Assembly (NCBI GenBank): GCA_963816535.1 | Contig: CAWFKW010000003.1 | Location: 1,426,001-1,490,000, forward strand | Reading direction: 5' to 3' | DNA length: 64,000 bases | From: CAWFKW01 sp963816535 | GTDB taxonomy: Bacteria > Bacteroidota > Ignavibacteria > Tepidaquicellales > OLB5 | Shown here: in pieces, positions 8,920 to 18,200 of the stretch | Position numbering within the stretch: position 1 is the stretch's first letter | Layout: each line of letters begins with the position of its first letter | Notes under the pieces: model-generated | Told to the model about the DNA's origin: nothing | The model's input: only the letters and a program-made list of their open reading frames with translations | Database searches by the model: none | Made by a program: the position numbers and the translations under genes

Positions 8920-10866
8920 TTAAAATGACTGCCCTATCCCGAATGTAATCGCAAATTTATCTTTGAACAGCCTGGAAAGATTAGTGAAGAGCCATTTTTC
9001 ATTTTGCCTGTCTGTCGGATCATAGAGTTTGAATCCCAAATCTATTCTTACAGGACCGAGAAAAAGGTCATATCTCGCTCCGAGTCCTATAGCTAAAGCG
9101 ATTTGGTTGAATCTGAAGTCTTTATGAGTTTCCCACACATTGCCATAATCAAGAAACAGAGCCATACCGATATTTTTGCTGAAAGATTCGGACTTAGGGA
9201 ACAATCTTTTCCTGAGTTCAAAGCTTCCCTCAAGCTGAAACTCGCCGCCTGCAAGCCTGTCATCCAAAACGCCGTTCATTTTTGCGTTCCATCCACGTAA
9301 GCTGTTGCTGCCGCCGCTGAAGAACCTGTATATAGGCTGTACCGGCAAAACCCTGTCTCCCCCGCCGTATTCAATTATTTCTCCAACATTGAATTTGGCC
9401 GCAAACACGGTTGCTGAAATTAACTTTGAGATATCAAAATAAAACCTGTTCGCCGTATATAATTTATAGAATTGGGAATAATAAACATTCTTGCTGAATA
9501 AATTAATCAACAGTTTCGAGAGTAGCCCCCCGTCCCCAACGGTTATCGAATGGTAAAATCCTCCAGAGGGCGACGAAACGCTGTTAGTATTATCATGCGC
9601 AATGGTTGCGCTGAGAAATGAATTAAATTGTGTTAGCGTTCCTATGCTGTCAATTTGATAATTGAACCGAACCAATTCCTCATCAAGACTCGCAGACGCA
9701 TTGCTGTAAAATGTGTGGTCTGAAATAGAATAATTAACAGTGGTCAGATTGCCCAGATAATAATCCTTGTATCCTTCAACATTATATAATCCAACCGTTA
9801 CTTTATCGATCAATGACGAATGATTATTAAATACGTTGGGCTGGGTAACGGCGGCAAGAAATTCAATTCTGTTTATAGGGGTGGAGTGAAATAATCCGTG
9901 AAACTCGAGCGAGAGCGATCTGCCGCCTCCCAAAAAATACCTGTCAACATATCTGGCTCCGCCGCCTATATAAAAGTTGTTGTCTATATTTGTCGCTTCA
10001 ATATAAGGCGCTATCATGTGTTGTTTGTTTAATAAGATATTAGCGGAAAAATCGACAGTCCCGTTATTTATTGTTTGGGCCTCAAGCCTCGCACTTTGAA
10101 CTATCGCATATTTTGACATATTTCTTTCAGTGGCTAGCCTTTCTGACTTATCGTAAATATTCCCTTCGCTGTATGTTATGACTTTTGTGAAAATGTTCGG
10201 GTCTACCCCATAAACATTTTGGGAAATATCTATTGTGGTTTTGCCAAACCTGAATATACTGTCGGAGCCCGTGAAATAGATTAATACGTTTATAGAAGAG
10301 TCATATTTTATTACTGTGGTCCCTGAGTCCTTTTTAATGCCGGCATTCATATAACCGTTGTTTTGCAGCAGGTCGACTATTTCATTTGATTGCTGAATTA
10401 TTAAAACCTTATTGTAGAAATCTTTATTCTTGATCGTCTTAACGCTGTCAACTCTTTTTTTCAGATCGCCTTTTACCGTTTCAAGTCCTTTATAAATCAG
10501 GCTGTCAATTCTATAGCGCTTATTTTCTTTAATTATGAAACTTACCGATACGTTTTCGGCTGCATAATTGTATTGTACGGCGGTATCGATCTGCGCATCA
10601 AAAAATCCGTTATCGAAATAGAACTTCTTTAATTTTAATATATCTTCGCCCAGTATTTTATAATTGTACAGCTTTTCTTTTGTAATATCCACCGCGTCGC
10701 TCAGAACGTTATCGGCGAATGTAGCTGTATCTTTATGAATGAACTTAACTTCATCAATTTGCAGCTGCTGCGAAAACAGTTCGCCGCTTAGAAATAAATA
10801 TACGACAACAAATAACAGCGCCTGTAACGCCAAAAGAGCTGATTTATTGTTCAGCCTAATATTCAT
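8920..10866 (-). CDS. Omp85/TamA-like outer membrane protein with POTRA domains
   Basis: The 648-aa product has a signal peptide (about residues 1-33, with SALLALQALLFVVVYLFLSG), POTRA-like repeats at about 35-260 (YRIDSLIYKGLETVKGDLKKRVD is one unit) and a C-terminal bacterial surface antigen/Omp85 barrel from about 290, with the family's GGSNSLRGW motif near 535 and an aromatic C-terminus (ITFGIGQSF). It would insert or translocate proteins at the outer membrane. Its convergent position next to tamB suggests it is the TamA-type partner rather than the essential BamA, though size and POTRA count cannot settle this. A terminator-like hairpin lies at 10977-11001, upstream of its start. Confidence 0.82.
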   Translation of the reverse strand: MNIRLNNKSALLALQALLFVVVYLFLSGELFSQQLQIDEVKFIHKDTATFADNVLSDAVDITKEKLYNYKILGEDILKLKKFYFDNGFFDAQIDTAVQYNYAAENVSVSFIIKENKRYRIDSLIYKGLETVKGDLKKRVDSVKTIKNKDFYNKVLIIQQSNEIVDLLQNNGYMNAGIKKDSGTTVIKYDSSINVLIYFTGSDSIFRFGKTTIDISQNVYGVDPNIFTKVITYSEGNIYDKSERLATERNMSKYAIVQSARLEAQTINNGTVDFSANILLNKQHMIAPYIEATNIDNNFYIGGGARYVDRYFLGGGRSLSLEFHGLFHSTPINRIEFLAAVTQPNVFNNHSSLIDKVTVGLYNVEGYKDYYLGNLTTVNYSISDHTFYSNASASLDEELVRFNYQIDSIGTLTQFNSFLSATIAHDNTNSVSSPSGGFYHSITVGDGGLLSKLLINLFSKNVYYSQFYKLYTANRFYFDISKLISATVFAAKFNVGEIIEYGGGDRVLPVQPIYRFFSGGSNSLRGWNAKMNGVLDDRLAGGEFQLEGSFELRKRLFPKSESFSKNIGMALFLDYGNVWETHKDFRFNQIALAIGLGARYDLFLGPVRIDLGFKLYDPTDRQNEKWLFTNLSRLFKDKFAITFGIGQSF

Positions 10867-10976
10867 TTTCAGAAATTCTTTCTATTGTTATGTATTATTA
10901 TATAAATCCTTAACTTAGAGTGCAAAATCGAATGGTCAAAAGACTGTAAAAAGTCTGTATATATTCATAAACTACC

Positions 10977-11001
10977 AAAAAGCGCCTCAAGTTCGCTTTT
11001 T
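10977..11001. other. Terminator-like hairpin in a divergent spacer
   Basis: AAAAAGCG (10977-10984) pairs exactly with CGCTTTTT (10994-11001). Because the arms carry A and T runs, it could act as an intrinsic terminator on either strand. It lies about 110 bases upstream of the minus-strand Omp85 gene, within the 484-base spacer to the DUF2723 gene, where it would sit in a 5' leader or block readthrough. Confidence 0.4.
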
Positions 11002-11196
11002 CTGTGAAGTCTATGCCAAATAATGCCTCTTATCAAAGCGTTGTACTTATTGTCGGTGGAACAGGGGGCAAGTCACACTTTATACAAGCCACAATATATA
11101 ATAGACTACTAAATCACAGAATTCTATTATTTTGGTAATTTCAGCGGCAAAACATATATTTTATTATGACTTAGCGCTTTATTGGACAAGATTGCG

Positions 11197-11227
11197 TTGT
11201 TTATCAATTTTGGACGATTTATATTTG
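11197..11227 (+). promoter_or_regulatory. Possible Bacteroidota-type promoter for the DUF2723 gene
   Basis: TATATTTG at 11220-11227 fits the Bacteroidota -7 consensus TAnnTTTG, with a TTG at 11197-11199 about 20 bases upstream as a -33 element. It faces the DUF2723 gene, whose start is about 120 bases further on. Whether this lineage uses the Bacteroidota consensus is an assumption. Confidence 0.3.
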
Positions 11228-11350
11228 TGGATTATTTTAAAATATTTAAAAAGAGTCATTTTTCGCTACAATTTTATCCATCTCACTATATTATAGAGTA
11301 ATTATTCCTTCTTTACTTCTAAATAAAATTAAAGACAAAAAGTATAAATA

Positions 11351-14215
11351 ATGAATAACAAAGTTATTCACCGGGTAATCGGTGCAATTGTGTTTTTTGC
11401 CGCCCTTATTGTCTTCTTCCTGACTGTTCAGCCTTCGGTTTCGTTCTGGGATTGCGGCGAGCTTTCCGCAGCGTCGTACGGACTCCAAATAACGCATCCG
11501 CCCGGGGCCCCGTTTTTTATCATGATGAACCGCATCCTGAGCCTTATTCCGTTTGCCCAGAATATTGGATTCAGGATAAACACATTAACAGTTATAGCAA
11601 GTTCTTTCTCCGTTCTTTTCCTTTACCTTGTTGCTGTGAGACTCATAAGGAATTATAAGAAAGATGACGAAGATTCAGTTGTAACATATATTTCAGCTGC
11701 GATCGGCGCTCTTTCTTTTGCATTTGCAACCGCATTCTGGTTCAACTCGACCGAGTCTAACGTATTCGGGTTCAGCGCCTTCCTGTTTACGCTCATGATT
11801 TGGGTCATGATGGTTTGGTACGAAAAGGCAGACCAGCCGGGAAGCGACAGGTATATACTTTTCATTGCATTTGTGCTTGGACTCTCACCGGGCGTTCATC
11901 TTATGAGCGTACTGGCCGCCGTTCCGGTCGGCATGCTTTACGTAATGAAAAAATATTACACAAACGATAACGACGCAAAATATACAGCTAAGATTTTCCT
12001 CGGGCACCTGGCGCTCTTAATGGTCATCGCCGCGGTTATGTGGTCGTCTCAAACCAGCTCCACCCCGCCTACTACAGAGGAATATAAGGAATATGACACC
12101 CGCTTTAAGCTGATCATGTTCTTTGTCAGCGTGATTGTTATGGGCGTCTTCTGGAAGAAAATATTCAACAGGAATTCGTTTTATATACCGTTTATTGTCG
12201 GGCTAATTGCCAACTTTGCGATTTACCCGGGAATAGTGAAGTATATGCCGCTGGTGATAACAAGTATAGGCGGGGATAGTTTCTTTGTTACAGGTATTAT
12301 AATGGCTATTATTGTTGGAGCCCTGGCTTACGCCGCTCACTGGGCGCAGCAAAATAAGAAAGCTGTTGTTTACCTAGTGTGCGCTTCGTCAATAATGGCT
12401 ATTATCGGATTTTCGGTCTATACTATGATCATCATACGGGCGAACCAGCATCCGCCGATGAACGAAAACGACCCAAAGGATATCAAGACCTTGGTTTCAT
12501 ACTTAAGCCGCGAACAGTACGGAGATTTCCCCACATTTAAGAGAAGGTTTTCGTCCGAGCCGCAGCACCAGCCGACTTTCGCAAACTACTCCAGCGACCT
12601 GGACTATTTCTGGAAATGGCAGATGAACCATATGTACGTGCGATTCCTGTTATGGGAGTATGTCGGAAGAGAATCGTGGGACCAGGATGCCGGAGTTAAG
12701 TTCAACCAGCTATACGGCATACCGTTTATTATAGGAATGCTGGGGCTGATGTTTCATTTCCGGCGAGACTGGAAAATGGCCTCAATATTCCTCACTATGT
12801 TTATCTTCATGGGCTTCTTGATATGCTTCTACCAGAACCAGCAGCAGGCGCAGCCAAGGGACCGCGAGTATTTTTACGCGGGAAGCTGGTTCGTGTTCTC
12901 TATATGGATAGCCATAGCTCTAAGCAACATAGTTGAAGAAATTAAGAAGTTTGTGAAGAGCCCCTCAGCGGCTAAGAGTGCGACATATACTTTCCTGGCG
13001 ATAGCCTTTATAGTTATCCCGTTCAACATGTTCAGGACAAACTATCATTTCCAAGACAGGTCAAGGAACTGGGTGCCGTGGGATTATGCCTATAACATGC
13101 TGCAAAGCTGCGCGCCAAATTCAATTTTATTTACATGCGGCGATAACGATACTTTCCCATTGTGGTACATGCAGGATGTTGAAGGCGTCAGAAGGGACGT
13201 ACGAGTGGCTAACCTGAGCCTTATCAATACCGACTGGTACATAAAGGAGCTGAAAAATGACACTCCGTATGGCGCTATGAAGGTTCCCATGAATTATAAA
13301 GACGACCAAATAGACAGGCTGCAGCCGGTACAGTTTGAAGCGAAAAATATAGATCTGCCGGTTCCGCCCAATGTATTTAAGGAATTCGGCGTGACTGATT
13401 CGGCTCTTACCAGCAGGGGGAAAATCACATTCAGGATGACGCCTACTATCAATTCGGGAAATATAAAGGCTGTACGCGTGCAGGACCTGATGGTAAAAGA
13501 TATTATCCAGGCGAATAACTGGCAGCGGCCAATTTACTTCGCGTCAACTTGCGACGATCAAAGCAGGATTGGGCTTACTCCTTACCTGAGGCTTGAGGGC
13601 CTTGCTTACAGGCTCATTCCGGAATCCGGCGCGTCGAATATTGAAAACGTTAACGTTGATTTGACTTCTAAAGACCTGCTGGGCGAAAATGCAGCGCCCA
13701 ATAAATCATACCAGCCCGGCTTTATACTTCGTTCTTTCAGCTGGCCTGGAGTGTTTTTTGACGAAAACATGGTGAGGATCTCGTATAATTACCGCGAGTC
13801 ATATATGGCGCTTGCAAATTATTACGTCAACGTAATGAATAATAAAGATATGTGCCTTAAGACGCTGAACGCTATGGAAACCCGCATTCCAAAAGAAAAT
13901 GTTGAGCTTGATTACCGGCTCAAATACAATATTGCCAACCTTTACATGAGCGCCGGAGACGTTAATACATTCAAACAGTACTCAGCCGAGATAGAGGCAG
14001 AAGCGCTCCAGAAAATAAGCGAAAAGCCAAGAGATATGAGCGGCTATTATAATCCATATATGATATTAAAGCTTACCTATGAAAACGGCGGCGAATATGA
14101 TAAAGAAATTGATTTGCTGAAGAAGATGCAGGGCATTACGGGCCCCTCGGTTGAACTCAATAACGAAATTGAACGGGTAAAGAGGCTTAAAGACAGCTCG
14201 CTGATAAAGAAGTAA
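11351..14215 (+). CDS. DUF2723 family integral membrane protein (GT117-like)
   Basis: The 954-aa protein belongs to the DUF2723 family, a membrane glycosyltransferase-like group related to protein O-mannosyltransferases. The N-terminal signature FWDCGELSAASYGLQITHPP (about residues 33-52) holds the acidic residues expected at a lipid-sugar donor site, and NSTESNVFGFSAFLF is also typical. About a dozen membrane segments fill residues 1-560; the remainder (about 570-954) is soluble and includes CGDNDTFPLWYMQD and an alpha-helical, TPR-like C-terminus. It probably glycosylates proteins or lipids on the periplasmic side. It is monocistronic, flanked by a candidate promoter and a strong terminator at 14307-14357. 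Confidence 0.85.
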   Translation: MNNKVIHRVIGAIVFFAALIVFFLTVQPSVSFWDCGELSAASYGLQITHPPGAPFFIMMNRILSLIPFAQNIGFRINTLTVIASSFSVLFLYLVAVRLIRNYKKDDEDSVVTYISAAIGALSFAFATAFWFNSTESNVFGFSAFLFTLMIWVMMVWYEKADQPGSDRYILFIAFVLGLSPGVHLMSVLAAVPVGMLYVMKKYYTNDNDAKYTAKIFLGHLALLMVIAAVMWSSQTSSTPPTTEEYKEYDTRFKLIMFFVSVIVMGVFWKKIFNRNSFYIPFIVGLIANFAIYPGIVKYMPLVITSIGGDSFFVTGIIMAIIVGALAYAAHWAQQNKKAVVYLVCASSIMAIIGFSVYTMIIIRANQHPPMNENDPKDIKTLVSYLSREQYGDFPTFKRRFSSEPQHQPTFANYSSDLDYFWKWQMNHMYVRFLLWEYVGRESWDQDAGVKFNQLYGIPFIIGMLGLMFHFRRDWKMASIFLTMFIFMGFLICFYQNQQQAQPRDREYFYAGSWFVFSIWIAIALSNIVEEIKKFVKSPSAAKSATYTFLAIAFIVIPFNMFRTNYHFQDRSRNWVPWDYAYNMLQSCAPNSILFTCGDNDTFPLWYMQDVEGVRRDVRVANLSLINTDWYIKELKNDTPYGAMKVPMNYKDDQIDRLQPVQFEAKNIDLPVPPNVFKEFGVTDSALTSRGKITFRMTPTINSGNIKAVRVQDLMVKDIIQANNWQRPIYFASTCDDQSRIGLTPYLRLEGLAYRLIPESGASNIENVNVDLTSKDLLGENAAPNKSYQPGFILRSFSWPGVFFDENMVRISYNYRESYMALANYYVNVMNNKDMCLKTLNAMETRIPKENVELDYRLKYNIANLYMSAGDVNTFKQYSAEIEAEALQKISEKPRDMSGYYNPYMILKLTYENGGEYDKEIDLLKKMQGITGPSVELNNEIERVKRLKDSSLIKK

Positions 14216-14306
14216 AGTTCTAAATTGCGAGGAAGGCGTAAGCCTGACGCGGAAATCCCAATGATAGTCGTAAGAGTTCGCAAAGTTTATAAGGTTTATA
14301 AAGTTT

Positions 14307-14357
14307 AAAGGCGGAGAGTCATCCTGATACGGGTGATGCTTTCTGCCTTTTGTTTTG
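14307..14357 (+). terminator. Rho-independent terminator after the DUF2723 gene
   Basis: AAAGGC (14307-14312) pairs with GCCTTT (14345-14350), extended by GGA/TCT and an inner TCATC/GGTGA helix, and is followed by the T-rich TTGTTTTG. It is 90 bases after the DUF2723 stop codon. Confidence 0.65.
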
Positions 14358-14364
14358 CAAAGAC

Positions 14365-14403
14365 AAAAAAAATCCCGAGGTTTACGCCCCGGGTTTAATT
14401 TTT
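14365..14403. terminator. Second hairpin, probably terminating the small minus-strand gene
   Basis: An A8 run, then AATCCCG and CGGGTTT as stem arms with a short T-run after. Read on the minus strand it is a GC stem followed by U8, placed about 90 bases after the stop of the 34-aa mini-gene, so it may terminate that transcript. The stem is short. Confidence 0.4.
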
Positions 14404-14490
14404 CAATCTGTCTTCTTTGGTTTAATGAAACCTAAGCGCAAACATAGTTAAACGCAAAGGCCTTATAACAAAATACTTTCAGCCAGGCTC

Positions 14491-14595
14491 CTATCCGAAA
14501 ATAAATCCAACCAGAATTAAGATTGCAATCACTGCAACTGTTCCTGTTATAAGTAAGTTGCTGCTTTTGAATACCGGATTAATATCTGAATTCAT
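14491..14595 (-). CDS. Mini membrane protein A (34 aa)
   Basis: This ORF encodes 34 aa: a short hydrophilic head (MNSDINPVFKSSN) and one transmembrane helix, LLITGTVAVIAILILVGF, ending IFG. I recognise no family. It is convincing because a second ORF 270 bases upstream on the same strand (14862-14975) encodes the same design with matching residues ITGT, ALILIGFIFG versus AILILVGFIFG, and the same final codons GGA TAG. Similar single-span subunits accompany respiratory oxidases and transporters, but nothing nearby points to a partner. Confidence 0.55.
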   Translation of the reverse strand: MNSDINPVFKSSNLLITGTVAVIAILILVGFIFG

Positions 14596-14861
14596 CTCGA
14601 TTTGTGTTAAGTTTGATTTAAGAAAATTGTTTGTTAAAACTCCATTACTTCCCGCTTGCTAAGACAAAGTTAACCAACTTCTTGGAGCTTAACAATAACG
14701 TTTTTAGTTAGTTTTCAGATTTCTGAAAGATATTTTCACACGGCTCATCATCATAATACGTTATTCAACATCTGGCTCTAAAGAACATTCTTATCAGTAC
14801 TAACGTTTGTCAGGGAATACGCGGTGGATCAACATGTGTGGCTCTGTGGCAAGTCGGTATC

Positions 14862-14975
14862 CTATCCGAATATGAATCCAATTAGTATCAGGGCAATCAT
14901 GAATACGATTGTTCCTGTTATAAATGCATAACTTTCTTTCATCGCTGGCTTGAGTCCGGTTTTCATGATTTTCAT
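14862..14975 (-). CDS. Mini membrane protein B (37 aa), paralogue of A
   Basis: Read from ATG at 14975 (or in-frame ATG at 14966), this encodes 37 aa: a basic head (MKIMKTGLKPAMKES) and a single transmembrane helix (AFITGTIVFMIALILIGF) ending IFG. It aligns without gaps to the 34-aa neighbour over the last 20 residues. The upstream sequence is AT-rich (ACAACTAATTATATG), as common for starts in this lineage. Each copy has its own spacer, so they may be separate transcription units. Function unknown; a small subunit of a membrane complex or a stress-induced membrane peptide are possible. Confidence 0.55.
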   Translation of the reverse strand: MKIMKTGLKPAMKESYAFITGTIVFMIALILIGFIFG

Positions 14976-15263
14976 ATAATTAGTTGTTTATAAATTTTAC
15001 AATTTGTGATTCCCATTAATATCATGTTCTCCCCCTAAAACAAGTTACTTAACTTTATGGTATCGGGCAATAGCGGGTTTCACCATTGTTTTCGGAGTAA
15101 TGTTGATGAAAAGGGCTGCTTTTAAGAAGAAAAAACAACTATTTGGTTTAGAGTTATCCTGTTAATATTCAATCTGTTATTCTTTAATCTGACAATCTTC
15201 AATCTGATACCGCTAGCAGGATTTCGATTCTGCTAATGCCGAATCTTAATAATCTTGAATCCT

Positions 15264-18200
15264 CTATTTTTCAAATTCGCCGAATGCTTCCTCAACAATT
15301 TGCTTTTGAGTGTCTTCAAATACTTTATGAGAGCCCGGCGCCGGCGACGCGCTTGTTTTCCGGCTGACTGTGTAAAGCGTTTGGCCTTCGTTTAAATTCC
15401 GCCTTAACCTCAACTCCATGTAATTCAGCGCGCCCATATTATATGGTTCTTCCTGCGCCCAAACAACATCTTTTGCTTTATCATACGATCGCAGCGTTTG
15501 CTTCATTTCATCGGATGGGTACGGGTAGTATCTTTCCAGGCGTACAATAGCGACGTCGTTTCTCTTGTGTTCATTCCTGTGCTTAAGCAGGTCATAATAG
15601 AACTTACCGCTCGTTACAATCACGCGCTTAACGTCGTCTTTATAAACTGATCTGTCGTCAATAACTACCCGGTAAGAGCCGCCGATAAATTCCTTTTTAT
15701 CAGATTTTGCTTCAGGATTCCTGAGCAGGCTCTTTGGCGTCATTACAACAAGCGGCCTGCGGTTATGATATTTCCCCTGACTCCTGAGCAAATAATAATA
15801 CTGCGCCGGGGTAGACGGATTCGAGACCGTAATGTTATTTTCGGCGCAAAGCGTCAGAAACCTTTCTAATCTGGCGCTTGAGTGTTCCGGGCCCTGTCCT
15901 TCCTGTCCGTGCGGCAGCAACATCGCAAGATTGCTTGGCAGGCTCCATTTCTGATGCGAGCTTACAATAAAGTTATCAATAATAACCTGCGCGGCGTTTG
16001 CAAAATCGCCGAACTGCGCCTCCCACAAAACCAGCGTCAGCGGGTCGGCAATGCTGTAACCGAATTCAAAACCAAGAACCGCCGCTTCCGAGAGCAGGCT
16101 ATCCAGCGGCTCAATTTCAGCGATGCCGGGGGCAATGTTATTGTGCGGGATTATTTCTTTCTCAGTCTCCATATCGGTCAGCACAATATGCCGCTGTGAA
16201 AATGTGCCGCGCGCGCTATCCTGCCCGCTCAGCCTCACGGGTATACCTTCCAATAGCAGAGTCCCAAATGCAAGCGCTTCGGCAAACGACCAGTCTATTA
16301 GAACATCTTTGGTCAGGAACTCGCGCCTTGTTTCAATAAATTTCCTTAGTTTTGGATGCAGGTTGAACTTCTCCGGAAGAGTGGTAATATTTTCAACAAC
16401 TTTATTCAGATCCTGCATCGTAATTTCAGGCAGCTCATGTTTCCTTAGCGTATCCACCTGCTCCTGCGTTAACGCAAGGGGAAGGTCGGCTTTAAACGGC
16501 GCCGAACTCTCTTTAACCCGCTCATAACCGGTATCAAGGAAGTTATACACTTCTTCCTCTATAGCTTTTTCTTCATCTTCTGCAATCACTTTATCCCTGA
16601 TCAGCTTTTCCCGGTAAAGCGTTGTAACGGATGGATGTTTTCTTATTGCTTTATATAAAAGCGGCTGTGTGAATGCCGGCTCATCGGCTTCATTATGCCC
16701 AAGCCGCCTGTAACTGAACACATCCACCACAACGTCTTTATTGAACTTCATCCTGAATTCATAAGCAAGCTTCGTTACAAGCAGCGTAGCCTCGGGGTCG
16801 TCGCCGTTCACATGGAATATCGGCGCCTGCACCATTTTGGCAACATCAGATGCATATACGGTCGAGCGCGCGTCAACAGGGCTTGTTGTAAACCCTATCT
16901 GGTTATTAATAATTACATGTATCGTACCGCCGGTTGAGTATCCTTTCAGCTGGGAGAGATTCAGAGTTTCGGCCACAATTCCTTCGCCTGCAATAGCCGC
17001 GTCGCCATGAAGTATAACAGGAATTATCCGGTTCCTCTCCGTATCGCCTGCGATTGTTTGTTTAGCTCTTACTATGCCTTCAACTACAGGGTTTACAAAC
17101 TCAAGGTGGCTGGGGTTCGAAGTAACGGAAACTTTTATTTCGCTTCCATCAGACGTGGTATATGTGCCCGATGCTCCAAGGTGATACTTAACGTCGCCTG
17201 AACCCTGCGCCGAATCTTCATCTGTAATATCTTCAAACTCCGAAAATATCGCCTGCAGGCTTTTGCCGATTATATTCGCCAGAATATTGAGCCGACCCCT
17301 GTGCGCCATTCCCAAAACAAGCTCATCAACGCCGTCATCAGCGGCAAGTCCAAGCAGGCAGTCGATAACAGGAATAATTGTTTCCGAGCCTTCAAGCGAA
17401 AATCTTTTATGCCCTAGATATTTCTTGTCAATAAATTTCTCGAAGCCCTCAGCCTGAATTAGCTTGTAGAGTATGTGTTTTTTTTCGACGCCGGAATACC
17501 TCGGCTGGTTGCGGTTTGGCTCCATCCTGTCCTGCAGCCACTGCTTTTCCTCAGGGTCGGAAATATGCCTGTACTCAACTCCTATCTTTTCGCAATAAGT
17601 TTTGTGCAGAATATCAAGTATCTCTCTAAGCGATGCGGTTCTTAGTCCGGCAAGCCCTGCTGTAATAAACTCCCTGTCATAATCCCAAACCGTAAATCCA
17701 TAAGTAGCGGGGTCAAGCTCGGGGTGGTAATGCGCAACGTGCTTAAGCGGGTCAAGATTTGCAAGCAGGTGCCCTCTTACCCTGAACATATTTATAAGCT
17801 GAATAGCGCGCGCCTGTTTTTCTATCTCTTCTATATTATTTATACCTGCAAAATCTTCAGGGTTCTTATCGATGCCCCACCCGACCGGCATCATCGGGAT
17901 TTCCATATCGCCGAATATCTGTTCGTAAAAGCCCGCCTCGCCTATCAGCAGCTCGTTAATTCTCTTGAGGAATATCCCCGACTCCGCGCCCTGAATTATC
18001 CTGTGGTCATACGTGCTTGATATGTTCATTACCTTGCTTATGCCAAGCTGGATAATAATATCTTTTGTCACGGCCTGGTATTCCGCGGGATAGCCTATCG
18101 CGCCTGTTGCAATTATTGCGCCCTGCCCTATCATTAACCTTGGCTGCGAAGATGCTGTGCCGATCGTTCCCGGATTTGTTAACGTAATTGTTGTGCCCTG

